Shown here one piece after another: positions 17,778 through 26,907 of a stretch of 64,000 nucleotides of DNA. The notes beneath the pieces were generated by a model, which worked only from the letters and a program-made list of their open reading frames with translations, searched no databases and was not told the origin of the DNA. The first letter of the stretch is position 1, and every line of letters begins with the position of its first letter. A program made the translations under genes and the position numbers. The stretch covers positions 62,001 through 126,000 of the forward strand of contig CACMCJ010000001.1 of assembly GCA_902612235.1 (NCBI GenBank), in the 5' to 3' direction. The stretch comes from an uncultured Pelagibacteraceae bacterium. Lineage in GTDB: Bacteria > Pseudomonadota > Alphaproteobacteria > Pelagibacterales > Pelagibacteraceae.

Positions 17778-17972
17778 TTAGCTTTTATCTGGATTTGTTA
17801 GATCTTCAAGTGTAATGGGTTTTTCAATGTCGTGCATTACATCTTTTTTTTTTGTTTCGGGGCTTAAACTTGACTTTTTTGCTCTTCGTTGTTCAATTCT
17901 AGCTTTACGCTTAGCCTCTTTTTTCATCGCTTTATCGCCTCTAGTAGATTTATAGTCATAATGAATGCCCAT
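17778..17972 (-). CDS. Small basic conserved hypothetical protein (64 aa)
   Basis: A 64-residue protein with a highly charged lysine/arginine-rich middle (KKEAKRKARIEQRRAKK) and a short acidic tail (ITLEDLTNPDKS). A strong ribosome-binding site, AAAGGAG, lies about 7 bases before the ATG, rare in this window and good support for translation. It is first in a run with the 35-aa ORF, dcd and murA. The basic stretch suggests nucleic-acid or ribosome binding, but I do not recognise the family. Confidence 0.7.
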   Translation of the reverse strand: MGIHYDYKSTRGDKAMKKEAKRKARIEQRRAKKSSLSPETKKKDVMHDIEKPITLEDLTNPDKS

Positions 17973-18120
17973 TTTAGCGCTCCTTTAGTATTACCTTTTT
18001 TACTTCTTGAATTGAATTTATGCAAGCTTAATCCTTATAAATTTTCTATTATTACTAGAACTTTTATTAAAAATCTTAAGAAGTTTCGTTCTTTAGTTAA
18101 TCAAAAATTTGTACTCTAAT

Positions 18121-19545
18121 TTATTTAAAAAGTCTTTTTTTAAATTCATCTTGAAGAATGGTAGGCTTATTTATTTCAATAAATTTTGCTTTATTTCTTT
18201 TTATAAAAAAAATATTGTTAAGTGAACTCGAGGGATCATCAATTATATTTCTTGAACCATGGTCCGACAAAAAATAAATATCAGCAAAATTAATTTTTTC
18301 TTTTGACAAATTTTTTAAGAAATTATCTATAAAAATTATTGTACACTTTCTGTCTATATTGTGAAAATAAGTATGTTGCTCTATATCTAATGAATTATTG
18401 TAATTTCCTAATGATCTCAGTCCTTCATAACTACAATTTTCATTAAAACCATATGGTTTATGTGGAACTAAAAAATGTCCAAAAATCAAATCATATTTTT
18501 TTGATTTAATATCATCTGCTACAAATGACAAAGTTGAAACGAATGATGCTTTTTCACCTTGGGGACTTAATGTAACATCAATTAGATTAAATTGTCTTAA
18601 CACTCTCCAAACAAATAAAGAGGCTATTGATCCATTATATTTCCATGCGTTAACAAAATGAGTTAAAGGGCTTTCTTTAAATCCTTCAATATATTTTTTC
18701 TTCTCAAACGGGTTAAAGCTTTTGCACTTTTTAACACTTAAATTATTACAAAAATTTATATGCACTGATTGAAAAACAGAAACCGATTTAAAGTTTTCAA
18801 ATAATTCATTTTTTAAAAAAGTATTATTATAGTGAAAATTATTATTCTCTTCTTTTATAAACTCTTTTGGGTCTAAAATTTTTTGATTAACTAAAGAGCC
18901 AATCGATTTTATTGTGGAGGGAAACTTTGTTTTTACGTTTGAAAATAAAATTAAATTATGATTCTTTGCTAAAGAATACATTAAATTATCAAATTCTTTT
19001 CCTTCTGAGGTTTTACTTTCGTAGCTATTCATACCAGACATTTCATCAAATATTAATATTACTTTTATATTTTCACTCATTGTAGATACATTCTTTTTGA
19101 AATTTAAAAGATTTGAAATTGATTTATTATCAAACAAAGATGTTAACAAAAGTGACACAATCACTACTAAAGAAATTTTTGCAGCATTCTCTTTTAGAGT
19201 AAAATTAAATAATAGTAACGCTATAAACATTAAAAAAAGTAATAATAAGCTTGCATAGTAAGGTCCACCAAAATTGTTCGTTAGAAAAGATAATGAATTA
19301 GTTAACTCTCTATGTAAACTTAAGTGATTATCTAATCCATACAAAGCAATTAAAGTTGTAAAAACATAAAGAGATTTTATTTTATTTAATTTTTTTAGAT
19401 AAAAAACACAAAAAATAGATAGAGCCCATAAAGTAATAAAAAATGATAAAGAAAGAAAAATTTCAACTCTGAAAACTTGAAATTTAAAGAACCATGTTGG
19501 AAATAAACAAACAAAATAAAAAAAACTATAAAGGAATAAATTCAT
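18121..19545 (-). CDS. Sulfatase / phosphoethanolamine-transferase-like membrane protein
   Basis: The N-terminal third is about five hydrophobic segments. The C-terminal part resembles the alkaline-phosphatase-superfamily sulfatase fold: VILIFDEMSGMNSYES (metal site), a TKFPSTIKSI stretch where the usual catalytic Ser/Thr sits, LIFGHFLVPHKPYGFN and IYFLSDHGSRN (metal-binding Asp-His). It probably transfers or cleaves a phospho- or sulfo- group on a periplasmic glycan or lipid. I prefer the internal ATG (MNLFLYSFF) over the first in-frame start at 19566, as it begins directly at the first membrane segment and reduces overlap with the methyltransferase gene. Confidence 0.75.
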   Translation of the reverse strand: MNLFLYSFFYFVCLFPTWFFKFQVFRVEIFLSLSFFITLWALSIFCVFYLKKLNKIKSLYVFTTLIALYGLDNHLSLHRELTNSLSFLTNNFGGPYYASLLLLFLMFIALLLFNFTLKENAAKISLVVIVSLLLTSLFDNKSISNLLNFKKNVSTMSENIKVILIFDEMSGMNSYESKTSEGKEFDNLMYSLAKNHNLILFSNVKTKFPSTIKSIGSLVNQKILDPKEFIKEENNNFHYNNTFLKNELFENFKSVSVFQSVHINFCNNLSVKKCKSFNPFEKKKYIEGFKESPLTHFVNAWKYNGSIASLFVWRVLRQFNLIDVTLSPQGEKASFVSTLSFVADDIKSKKYDLIFGHFLVPHKPYGFNENCSYEGLRSLGNYNNSLDIEQHTYFHNIDRKCTIIFIDNFLKNLSKEKINFADIYFLSDHGSRNIIDDPSSSLNNIFFIKRNKAKFIEINKPTILQDEFKKRLFK

Positions 19546-20923
19546 ACATTCTTCTTTTAGTATCACTTATAGTTGTAATATTTTTTATTTTGACAATTTT
19601 AGACATTTCATTTTTAAAATTCTCTTCAGTATAATCTGGAAATATGTCTCCTTTCAAAGATAGCATGAACTGACTTGTGGGATCTTCTTTAGGAACAAAC
19701 TCTATTAAACCTGTTGGCGCTAAAGAAGTAAGCCAACTAATTACTTGTTTTAGTGGAACATTTTTAGCGATAACTAAATGATGGATTAAAGCTAATGCTA
19801 AAATACAGTCAAACTTCGCTCTTTTATTAAAACTTTTTCTCTCTTCATCATTCCAACCCAAATTACTACTGGGATTTGTAAAATCTAAATAAAGTGGCAA
19901 AATGTTATAATCATTCTCTTTAGAATTTAAATAATTTCTATCTAATACTTTTAAGTCAAAATCAAAACCAATAACATTTTTTACATTATTTTGAATTGCA
20001 ACCTTTGAGAATTTTCCATCATTACAACCTAAATCTGCTAATAAATTAATTTTTTTATTTTTTTTTATAAAATTTTCAACTATTTCTATCTTTTTTTTTT
20101 CTTCATTATCTGAATAGGTATTTTTTTCAGAATATTTGTCCCAAGTTGTTATCTGTTTTTTTAATTTAAGTCTTTTAATAAAACTTTTTAACCTTTGCAG
20201 CATAAATTTAAATGCATTTTTAGTAAGCCCTTTTGTTTTTTTTATTTTGTTATGTGTAATATCAAGATTTTTTGTGGCTTTTTGTTCAATCTTATTTAAT
20301 AAAAACACCTGAAAAAAAATCGTTGGATTGAAAAAATGATGAGTCTTTAGAATTGAGGATAAATCAGAAGTTTTTATTCCTTCAAGATTTCCTTTAAACC
20401 AGTTGTTAAAATTAATTCCCGTTTTTGATGTTAAAATTAGTGGATTTAAAAAATTTTCACAAAATTGAGTATGAGCTCCCCAAAACTCATTCTCTTTATA
20501 TTCATCGATAGAAAGCGCATCAATGAAAATTGGTTTTAAATTTTTAAATTGAACATTATACGCACTTGCATCAATTAATTTTGCACCTTTTTCGAGAAGA
20601 AATAGCTGTAAATCCAAATGAAAAATAGCCGCGTCTTTAAGTTGATTGAATGTCCATTCATAAGGGTAAGAAATATATTCTAACTTTTCATGTTCAATAA
20701 CTAATGAATTGTCGGTTGATTTTAATTTTAATATTTCTTCAGAGTTGATTTCTTTAGTATCAACTAGAAATTTTTTTTCAATAAGCTCTTTAATTAAATT
20801 GTTTTTTCTTAAAAAATCGTATTTTGTTCGACCGTTGGAAAAAACCTCTCTAAAAATTCTATCTTTAAAATAAAATATTTTAGCAGAGGGATCTCTGAAT
20901 GATCCAGCATCATAAATCTTCAT
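19526..20923 (-). CDS. Class I SAM-dependent methyltransferase with kinase-like N-terminal domain
   Basis: The C-terminal half is a Rossmann methyltransferase (motif I LADLGCNDGKFSKVAI near residue 295, then FDFDLKVLDRNY and CILALALIHHLV). The N-terminal 200 residues contain a protein-kinase-like segment, HLDLQLFLLEKGAKLIDASA followed by FIDALSIDEY, so the protein is two-domain. This arrangement resembles nodulation protein NoeA-type methyltransferases. The gene is followed, with overlap, by a sulfatase-like gene and preceded by the small YLDPG protein. The three likely make or decorate one surface molecule; the substrate is unknown. Confidence 0.75.
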   Translation of the reverse strand: MKIYDAGSFRDPSAKIFYFKDRIFREVFSNGRTKYDFLRKNNLIKELIEKKFLVDTKEINSEEILKLKSTDNSLVIEHEKLEYISYPYEWTFNQLKDAAIFHLDLQLFLLEKGAKLIDASAYNVQFKNLKPIFIDALSIDEYKENEFWGAHTQFCENFLNPLILTSKTGINFNNWFKGNLEGIKTSDLSSILKTHHFFNPTIFFQVFLLNKIEQKATKNLDITHNKIKKTKGLTKNAFKFMLQRLKSFIKRLKLKKQITTWDKYSEKNTYSDNEEKKKIEIVENFIKKNKKINLLADLGCNDGKFSKVAIQNNVKNVIGFDFDLKVLDRNYLNSKENDYNILPLYLDFTNPSSNLGWNDEERKSFNKRAKFDCILALALIHHLVIAKNVPLKQVISWLTSLAPTGLIEFVPKEDPTSQFMLSLKGDIFPDYTEENFKNEMSKIVKIKNITTISDTKRRMYEFIPL

Positions 20924-20931
20924 TCTATTAA

Positions 20932-21141
20932 CTAATCAATTTTTTTTTCTTTTTTTTTAAAAAGTTTGGAAAGTACATTCTTAAATTTTCTCCAATAAAT
21001 TGTTACAGTAGCACCTATTGCTGCTACGAAACCAATAATAGCTTGTAGAATAATGCCTCCAGTACCAGGATCAAGATATGCCTGAGAACTTGTTTGCATT
21101 AAAAAAGTGTAAAAAAGGACTAAAAATAAATTTTTGAACAT
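20932..21141 (-). CDS. Small exported/membrane protein with YLDPGTG motif
   Basis: A 69-residue protein with a hydrophobic N-terminal segment ending at AxA-like SSQAYLDPGTGGIILQ, a second membrane segment IIGFVAAIGATVTIYW, and a basic tail KKKEKK. The motif YLDPGTGxxIxQ...YWRKxKxxx is a recurring signature of small proteins next to surface-sugar genes, as I recall, but no biochemical function is known to me. It starts the minus-strand run with the methyltransferase (8 bases downstream) and the sulfatase-like gene. Confidence 0.7.
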   Translation of the reverse strand: MFKNLFLVLFYTFLMQTSSQAYLDPGTGGIILQAIIGFVAAIGATVTIYWRKFKNVLSKLFKKKEKKID

Positions 21142-21188
21142 TCAAGACTATATTAATTTATTTAGACTAATACAACCTTTCGAGTTTG

Positions 21189-21335
21189 CTAATTGAATTT
21201 TTTTTTAATAAATATAAATAATAATGATAATAATACCGCAACTAGTACATCTTGAAAAGGAGTGGCATAAGGATAACAATAATTCCATAAAATCACTAAA
21301 ATTAACCAGATAATCCAATTTACTATTTCAAACAT
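21189..21335 (-). CDS. Small membrane protein (48 aa), absent from ORF track
   Basis: Found by reading the 200-base gap between two tracked ORFs. ATG at 21335 gives a 48-residue product opening MFEIVNWIIWLILVILWNY, then a YPYATPFQDV linker and a second hydrophobic segment VLVAVLLSLLFIFI followed by KKKF. The inside/outside layout of two hydrophobic helices, a Pro-containing loop and a Lys end looks like a genuine membrane hairpin. It starts 5 bases after the stop of the TVP38-like gene, so it should be cotranscribed with it. Function is unknown. Confidence 0.6.
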   Translation of the reverse strand: MFEIVNWIIWLILVILWNYCYPYATPFQDVLVAVLLSLLFIFIKKKFN

Positions 21336-21340
21336 GTATT

Positions 21341-22057
21341 TTAGTCTTTAAAAAATCTTTTTTTTATTAATGCAGAAAGAAACATTATGATAATAAAAAA
21401 AATAATTGGTAAATAAATTTCTTTTTCAAAAAACAAACTTGTAAAGCTAAAGCTATCAGCTTGTTTTATATATTTATTTATTCCTGACCCAATAGTATTC
21501 CAAATAAAAAACATAGGGGCAAAACCTATTAAACTTGCTAAAAAATAATTTGTTTTTTTTATATTAAAGATAACCGGTAAAACATTTTGTAACCCAAAAG
21601 GAATTCCTAAGCCTCCTGCTAATCTAAAAGCTAAAAAGTAATTAAATTCGTTTTGTTTAAATAAATTGACATATTTATTAAATTTATTTTTTAATAATTC
21701 ATAAACCAATTCCTTAAAAAAAAAATTGGCTATTAAATAAAGATTCAACGCGCCGACAGAAATAGATAATACCGATATAAAAGTTCCCATCCATTTACCA
21801 AATAAAATACCTGATACAATTAAAAGCGGTGATCCAAAACCAAGCAAAGATACCCAAATAATGCTAAAAATAAAAAAAAAGAAAAGATTTACGAAAAGAT
21901 TATTGCCTATAGTTCTTTCTAAATTTAATTGTAATTCCTTATAATATAAAAATTCATCTAATCTGGTCAAATCAATATAAGAGAATATTATGTAAAGAAA
22001 AGTAATTAATATTACTAAATAAATTACTCCTAAAAAAACTTTCAGACCTTTACTCAT
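21341..22057 (-). CDS. TVP38/TMEM64 (VTT domain) family membrane protein
   Basis: A 238-residue polytopic membrane protein with the VTT/SNARE-associated core: SLLGFGSPLLIVSGILFGKWMG, then FRLAGGLGIPFGLQNVLPVI and FAPMFFIWNTIGSGI. DedA-related proteins of this kind are associated with phospholipid scrambling or membrane homeostasis. It is divergent from rpmH over 50 bases and followed by the 48-aa membrane ORF. Substrate is unknown. Confidence 0.8.
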   Translation of the reverse strand: MSKGLKVFLGVIYLVILITFLYIIFSYIDLTRLDEFLYYKELQLNLERTIGNNLFVNLFFFFIFSIIWVSLLGFGSPLLIVSGILFGKWMGTFISVLSISVGALNLYLIANFFFKELVYELLKNKFNKYVNLFKQNEFNYFLAFRLAGGLGIPFGLQNVLPVIFNIKKTNYFLASLIGFAPMFFIWNTIGSGINKYIKQADSFSFTSLFFEKEIYLPIIFFIIIMFLSALIKKRFFKD

Positions 22058-22107
22058 AATTTACCTGTACAATAGACGACAATTAAAATATATACCTAAA
22101 AATATTT

Positions 22108-22242
22108 ATGAAAAGAACTTATCAACCAAGTAATATAGTAAGAAAAAGAAGACATGGATTTAGGGCTAGAATGGCTACAAAATCTGGAAGACAGCTCATT
22201 GCAAGGAGAAGAGCTAAAGGTCGTAAAACAATATCAACATAA
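22108..22242 (+). CDS. rpmH: 50S ribosomal protein L34
   Basis: Too short for the supplied track. The 44-residue product begins [20 protein letters not shown] and ends KGRKTIST, the standard L34 sequence. It opens the conserved rpmH-rnpA-yidD-yidC order, with rnpA starting 6 bases downstream. The dnaA gene that often precedes rpmH in other bacteria is not here. Confidence 0.98.
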   Translation: MKRTYQPSNIVRKRRHGFRARMATKSGRQLIARRRAKGRKTIST

Positions 22243-22248
22243 AAATTA

Positions 22249-22599
22249 ATGGTTAAGCTTGAAAGTTTAAAGAAAAGCAACCAATTTAAAAAGGCTCTAA
22301 AAGAAAAAAAAATTCACTCGAAATATTTTTCTATTTTTGCAGCAAAAAACTTCTATAAACCAAGATATAAAGATAACTTACTAATAAGTTTTGTCATGAA
22401 AAAAAAAATTGGCAATGCAGTAAAAAGAAACAAAATACGAAGGAAATTAAAAGCAATTGTTCATAAATTGTTAAAAAAAAAGGGTGCAATTAATAAGGAT
22501 TACACTTATATAGTTTTCGGAAAGTCTGATGCTTATGCACAAAAACAAAATGTGCTTTTGCCATTGATAGAAAAAAGTTTTGATAGATTAAAAAAGTAA
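22249..22599 (+). CDS. rnpA: Ribonuclease P protein component
   Basis: RnpA is the protein subunit of RNase P, which trims tRNA 5' ends. The 116-residue basic protein carries the RNR signature KKIGNAVKRNKIRRKLK near residue 55 and follows the usual LESLKKSNQFKKAL start. It lies between rpmH and yidD, the standard genomic setting. Its activity is directly relevant here because two tRNAs in this window abut upstream coding genes and need 5' cleavage. Confidence 0.95.
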   Translation: MVKLESLKKSNQFKKALKEKKIHSKYFSIFAAKNFYKPRYKDNLLISFVMKKKIGNAVKRNKIRRKLKAIVHKLLKKKGAINKDYTYIVFGKSDAYAQKQNVLLPLIEKSFDRLKK

Positions 22600-22600
22600 G

Positions 22601-22876
22601 ATGATAAAATTCATAATTAAATTAAAAATAAAACTTATTGAAATTTACAAATATTTATTTTCACCATTGTTAGGGAATAATTGTAGATATTCTCAAAGTT
22701 GTTCAGAATTTTATATAGACTCTCTGAAAAAACATGGTTTAATGAGCGGATCATTTCTAGGGATCAAAAGAATTTTAAGTTGTCATCCAATAAAAATTTT
22801 AGGTGGGGGATCAAGCTTTGACTTTGTCCCTGAAAAAAAAGAAATAGAGACAAGACAGTTAACGGATAAAAAATAA
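22601..22876 (+). CDS. yidD: Membrane protein insertion efficiency factor YidD
   Basis: A 91-residue protein with the family core LLGNNCRYSQSCSEFYIDSLKKHG and the later FLGIKRILSCHPI, including the three conserved cysteines. The YidD end motif GFDPVP appears here as SFDFVP. It starts 1 base after rnpA and its stop overlaps the yidC ATG by 1 base. It is thought to aid YidC-dependent membrane insertion. Confidence 0.93.
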   Translation: MIKFIIKLKIKLIEIYKYLFSPLLGNNCRYSQSCSEFYIDSLKKHGLMSGSFLGIKRILSCHPIKILGGGSSFDFVPEKKEIETRQLTDKK

Positions 22877-24561
22877 TGGATAATAGGAACGTTTTTATAG
22901 CTATAGCTTTATCAATGTCGGTACTTCTATTTTGGGCAGCCTTTTTTGAAACACCAAGAAATAACACAAAGCAAAATCCTCAACAAAAAACCGAGCAAAA
23001 AGTCCAACAAAATTCGATAACACCAACAATAACTCAGCCATCAGTAGAAAAAAAACTTACTAGAGAAGAGTCGATCAAAAAAGAAAAAAGGGTGATAATT
23101 GAAAATGATAATTTAATTGGATCTCTCTCCCTAAAAGGAGCTTTAATTGACGATATATCTTTTAAAAAACATAAGCTCAAAGTTGACAACAATGAAAATA
23201 TTATTTTCTTAAACCCTCCTGAAACAGAAAACGGTTTTTTTATTGAGACTGGTTGGACAAGTATTGGTAACAAAATAAAAGTTCCAACCAAAGAGACCGT
23301 TTGGTCAGTGAAAGGAAATAATATTTTAAATGCAAGCTCGCCTGTAGTACTGCAATGGAATAATCAAGAGGGAATAATTTTTGAAAAAAAAATTGAATTG
23401 GATAATAAATATTTATTTAAGATTTCACAGCAAGTAAAAAATAATTCAAATTCATCCATAGATTTATTTCCATACGCTCAGATGACAAGAAATAAAATTC
23501 CGGATGATATACAAAATTTTTATATACAACATGAGGGGTTTATTGGTGTATTTGATGATGAATTGAAAGAGGATGATTACGATGATGTGGAAGATAAAAA
23601 AATTGTGAGAGAGACTAATGCTGGATGGTTTGGTATAACAGATAAATATTGGATGACTGCTTTCGTGCCAGAAAGTGGGAAAAATTTTAAGTCAACTCTC
23701 TTGTATGAAAATGGATTTAAAGCCAATTATATTATTAATAAACCAACAACTATAGGTAAATCTTCTATCGGTATTAATGAGTTAAAGCTATTTGTAGCTG
23801 CAAAAGAAGTGGAGACAATAGATGGTTACGCTGCTGAACAACAAATAAATAAATTTGATTTAGTAATTGATTGGGGTTGGTTTTATTTTTTTACCAAACC
23901 TTTATTTTTTGTGATTGATTATTTATTTAAAATTTCAGGAAACTTTGGGACTGCAATAGTTTTACTGACAATTGCTATAAGATTAATATTTTTCCCACTT
24001 GCCAATTTTTCATTTAGATCAATGGCGAAAATGAAAGCTGTTCAACCAGAAATGATGCGGCTAAAAGAACTTCATAAAGATGATAAAGTCAAACTCCAGC
24101 AAGAAATGATGGCATTGTATAGAAAAGAAAAAATTAACCCAGCATCCGGTTGTTTGCCAATTTTAATACAAATTCCCTTCTTTTTCGCCATATATAAGAT
24201 GTTATTTATTTCTTTAGAAATGAGGCATCAACCTTTCTTTGGTTGGATTAAAGATTTGTCAGACAAAGATCCAACCTCGATTTTTAATTTTTTTGGCCTA
24301 ATACCATGGGATCCACCAAGTTTTTTAATAATTGGTATTTGGCCCATACTAATGGGATTATCTATGTGGGTTCAACAAAAACTAAATCCAGCCCCTGCAG
24401 ATCCAATTCAGGCTAAAATTTTTGCTTTCTTTCCACTTTTCCTTACAATTATTCTTGCTTCGTTTCCTTCTGGTTTAGTTGTTTATTGGACCATTAACAA
24501 CATTCTTACTATAGCTCAGCAATGGGTTATAATGAAAAATACCAAAGTTAAAACAAACTAA
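22876..24561 (+). CDS. yidC: Membrane protein insertase YidC
   Basis: YidC inserts and folds inner-membrane proteins, alone or with SecYEG. It has an N-terminal anchor (VFIAIALSMSVLLFWAAFF), a large periplasmic beta domain, and the C-terminal five-helix core beginning FGTAIVLLTIAIRLIFFPLA. The cytoplasmic-loop region KMKAVQPEMMRLKE and GCLPILIQIPFFFAIYKML are classic. 561 residues suits a Gram-negative protein. It ends right before argB (next base), so argB and the genes after it may share this transcript. Confidence 0.97.
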   Translation: MDNRNVFIAIALSMSVLLFWAAFFETPRNNTKQNPQQKTEQKVQQNSITPTITQPSVEKKLTREESIKKEKRVIIENDNLIGSLSLKGALIDDISFKKHKLKVDNNENIIFLNPPETENGFFIETGWTSIGNKIKVPTKETVWSVKGNNILNASSPVVLQWNNQEGIIFEKKIELDNKYLFKISQQVKNNSNSSIDLFPYAQMTRNKIPDDIQNFYIQHEGFIGVFDDELKEDDYDDVEDKKIVRETNAGWFGITDKYWMTAFVPESGKNFKSTLLYENGFKANYIINKPTTIGKSSIGINELKLFVAAKEVETIDGYAAEQQINKFDLVIDWGWFYFFTKPLFFVIDYLFKISGNFGTAIVLLTIAIRLIFFPLANFSFRSMAKMKAVQPEMMRLKELHKDDKVKLQQEMMALYRKEKINPASGCLPILIQIPFFFAIYKMLFISLEMRHQPFFGWIKDLSDKDPTSIFNFFGLIPWDPPSFLIIGIWPILMGLSMWVQQKLNPAPADPIQAKIFAFFPLFLTIILASFPSGLVVYWTINNILTIAQQWVIMKNTKVKTN

Positions 24562-25431
24562 ATGTCAGAGGAATTTTCTTTCGAGAATATTAAAAAAATT
24601 TGGCCCCAAGATGCGCCTGCTGTACAAAATATTCCTAAATATATTACAAAATATAAAAATGAAAAGATCGTAATTAAATATGGAGGTAATGTTCTGATAG
24701 ACAGAAACATATTTAATAACTTTATTGATGATATAAGTATTCTAAATAAATTAGGTCTATCTATTGTAGTTGTGCATGGTGGAGGTCCAAGAATTAAAAG
24801 AGAGCTAGATAAGCATAATATTCAATCAAAATTTATTAATGGTTTGAGAGTAACAGATAAAGAGGTGCTGAAGATAGTTGAAAAAGTTTTGATTGAATTT
24901 AATAATGATATTGTAAATTCTCTAAAAAAAAAAGGTACTTTAGCAGTTCCGCTTAATACAAAAACAAATAATATTATTAATGTATTGCCTGAAAATAAAG
25001 AGCTTGGATTTGTCGGAATACCAGAAAAGATAAATGCAAATATTATTGAAAAAGTTATTAATCAAAAACAAATACCGGTTGTTGCTCCGTTAGGGTTAGA
25101 TAAAGATAGACAAACGTTCAATATAAATGGAGATACCGCAGCAAATGCTATTGCAAAAAAACTTAAATCAAGAAGACTTTTATTAATGACTAATGTCGAA
25201 GGTGTTTATGATGATAAAAAAAATTTAATTTCAGAAATCAAACCTTTTGATCTAGAAAACTTAATAAAATGGAAAGTAGTCCAGGGTGGCATGATTCCAA
25301 AAATAAAGAATTGTGTTGATGCTGTCGAAAATGGAGTAAGAGGTGTTGTAATACTTGATGGGAGAAAACCTCATTCTATTCTTCATGAAATATTTTCTGA
25401 TAAGGGCGCTGGGACTCTAATAAGAAAATGA
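24562..25431 (+). CDS. argB: Acetylglutamate kinase
   Basis: ArgB phosphorylates N-acetylglutamate, second step of arginine synthesis, after ArgJ (3.6-4.9 kb). Family motifs are VIKYGGNVLID (near residue 34), VVVHGGGPRIKREL and LLMTNVEGVYD, with KWKVVQGGMIPKIKNCVDA near the C-terminus. The N-terminal extension before the kinase core is typical of the arginine-sensitive hexameric type, which suggests feedback inhibition. Length 289. It begins immediately after yidC and overlaps the HAD gene by 4 bases. Confidence 0.96.
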   Translation: MSEEFSFENIKKIWPQDAPAVQNIPKYITKYKNEKIVIKYGGNVLIDRNIFNNFIDDISILNKLGLSIVVVHGGGPRIKRELDKHNIQSKFINGLRVTDKEVLKIVEKVLIEFNNDIVNSLKKKGTLAVPLNTKTNNIINVLPENKELGFVGIPEKINANIIEKVINQKQIPVVAPLGLDKDRQTFNINGDTAANAIAKKLKSRRLLLMTNVEGVYDDKKNLISEIKPFDLENLIKWKVVQGGMIPKIKNCVDAVENGVRGVVILDGRKPHSILHEIFSDKGAGTLIRK

Positions 25432-26093
25432 AAGATCTTAAAAAAATTAAATATTGGTTATTTGACTTAGACAATACTCTTTACGATGGGGCTACAAAAG
25501 TTTTCGAACAAGTTGATAAAAAAATGACAAAATTTATTTCCGAAAAACTTAAAGTAACTCCTGAAGAAGCAAAAAAAATTCAAAAAAACTATTTTCAAGA
25601 GTACAATACTACCCTTAATGGAATGATTAAGCATCACAAAATCGATGCTGATGAGTTTTTAGAATTTGTTCATGATGTAGATCTTAATTTTTTAAATAAA
25701 GACAATCTTTTAGAGGATCAAATTAAAAAATTAGAAGGGAAAAAAATAATTTTTACGAATGGTTCAAGGGCTCACGCAATTAATGTGACAAAAAGAATAG
25801 GAATTGACAAGCTTTTTGACGGTATTTTTGATATTAAGGACTCAGAATTTATTCCTAAACCTTCAAAAGAGCCATATAAAAAATTGGTAGAAGATTACAA
25901 AATTGAGCCACAATATTGTATATTCTTTGAAGACATAGCAAGAAATTTAAAACCAGCTTATGAGATGGGTATGAAAACTGTATGGATTAAAAATAATGAG
26001 CCGTGGGCGGCAAAATTTTCTGATGCAGATTTTATTAATTATAGAACAGACAAACTTTCAACTTTTTTAAAGGAGATAAATGAAATTAAATGA
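25428..26093 (+). CDS. HAD hydrolase, pyrimidine 5'-nucleotidase type
   Basis: HAD motifs: [10 protein letters not shown] (nucleophile Asp, residues 13-22), [10 protein letters not shown] (Thr/Ser motif) and FFEDIARNL (acidic motif). The type is that of the pyrimidine 5'-nucleotidases (SDT1-like), which dephosphorylate UMP or CMP-like substrates. The exact substrate is inference. It overlaps argB by 4 bases and dapD by 14 bases and is clearly part of this operon. Length 221 residues. Confidence 0.85.
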   Translation: MKDLKKIKYWLFDLDNTLYDGATKVFEQVDKKMTKFISEKLKVTPEEAKKIQKNYFQEYNTTLNGMIKHHKIDADEFLEFVHDVDLNFLNKDNLLEDQIKKLEGKKIIFTNGSRAHAINVTKRIGIDKLFDGIFDIKDSEFIPKPSKEPYKKLVEDYKIEPQYCIFFEDIARNLKPAYEMGMKTVWIKNNEPWAAKFSDADFINYRTDKLSTFLKEINEIK

Positions 26094-26907
26094 ACTTGAA
26101 AAAATAATAAATGGTGCTTTTGAAAATAAGCAAAATATTTCTGATAACTCAGATAAAAAGATTTTAGATGCAATAAGTGAAACAATCGAACTTACAGACA
26201 AAGGCAATGTTAGAGTTGCAAATAAAATAAATGGGAAATGGTCTGTTAATCAATGGATAAAAAAAGCAATTTTATTGAGTTTTAGAGTAAATAAAATGAC
26301 AATGTCGAAAGGTCCATATACAACCTGGTATGATAAAGTACCTGGAAAATCAGTTTTGTGGAATGAGGATGATTGGAAAAAAGCTGGATACAGACACGTT
26401 CCTAATGGAGTTGTAAGAAAAGGCTCTTTTATAGCTAAAGGTGTTGTTTTGATGCCGTGTTTTGTAAATCTTGGAGCTTACGTTGATGAAGGCACAATGA
26501 TTGATACCTGGGCCTCTGTAGGCTCGTGTGCCCAAATAGGAAAAAACTGTCATGTTTCAGGTGGAGCAGGCATTGGTGGAGTGCTAGAACCACTACAAGC
26601 TGGACCTGTAATAATTGAGGATAATTGTTTCATTGGTGCTCGGTCAGAAATTGCAGAAGGTGTATTAGTCGAAGAGGGAGCCGTGATATCAATGGGGGTT
26701 TATATAGGAGCATCTACTAAGATAGTAGATCGAAATTCGGGTGAAATAACTTACGGAAAAGTCCCTGCATATTCAGTAGTGGTACCAGGTTCATTGCCAA
26801 ACAAAAAAAATCCAAACGGGCCGTCTCTTTATTGTGCTGTAATAGTAAAAAAAGTTGATGAAAAAACTAGAAGTAAAACATCGATTAATGATTTATTAAG
26901 GGATTAA
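26080..26907 (+). CDS. dapD: 2,3,4,5-tetrahydropyridine-2,6-dicarboxylate N-succinyltransferase
   Basis: DapD succinylates tetrahydrodipicolinate in the lysine/diaminopimelate pathway. The C-terminal left-handed beta-helix shows hexapeptide repeats ([19 protein letters not shown], then [15 protein letters not shown] and [16 protein letters not shown]). 275 residues is normal. It overlaps the HAD gene by 14 bases, so the start could be adjusted slightly, and its stop overlaps the dapE ATG by 1 base (TAATG). It acts directly before the aminotransferase and DapE steps. Confidence 0.97.
   Translation: MKLNELEKIINGAFENKQNISDNSDKKILDAISETIELTDKGNVRVANKINGKWSVNQWIKKAILLSFRVNKMTMSKGPYTTWYDKVPGKSVLWNEDDWKKAGYRHVPNGVVRKGSFIAKGVVLMPCFVNLGAYVDEGTMIDTWASVGSCAQIGKNCHVSGGAGIGGVLEPLQAGPVIIEDNCFIGARSEIAEGVLVEEGAVISMGVYIGASTKIVDRNSGEITYGKVPAYSVVVPGSLPNKKNPNGPSLYCAVIVKKVDEKTRSKTSINDLLRD

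Noticed and set aside
17889-18119. 76-aa plus-strand ORF
   Set aside because: It lies antisense to the well-supported 64-aa gene, has no recognisable features and no ribosome-binding site.
19546-19566. Upstream start of the sulfatase-like gene
   Set aside because: The seven additional residues MILKEEC lie within the methyltransferase gene, and the internal ATG begins right at the first membrane segment.
22058-22107. Replication origin near rpmH
   Set aside because: No dnaA or gid genes are next to it and no cluster of DnaA boxes was seen in the 50-base gap.
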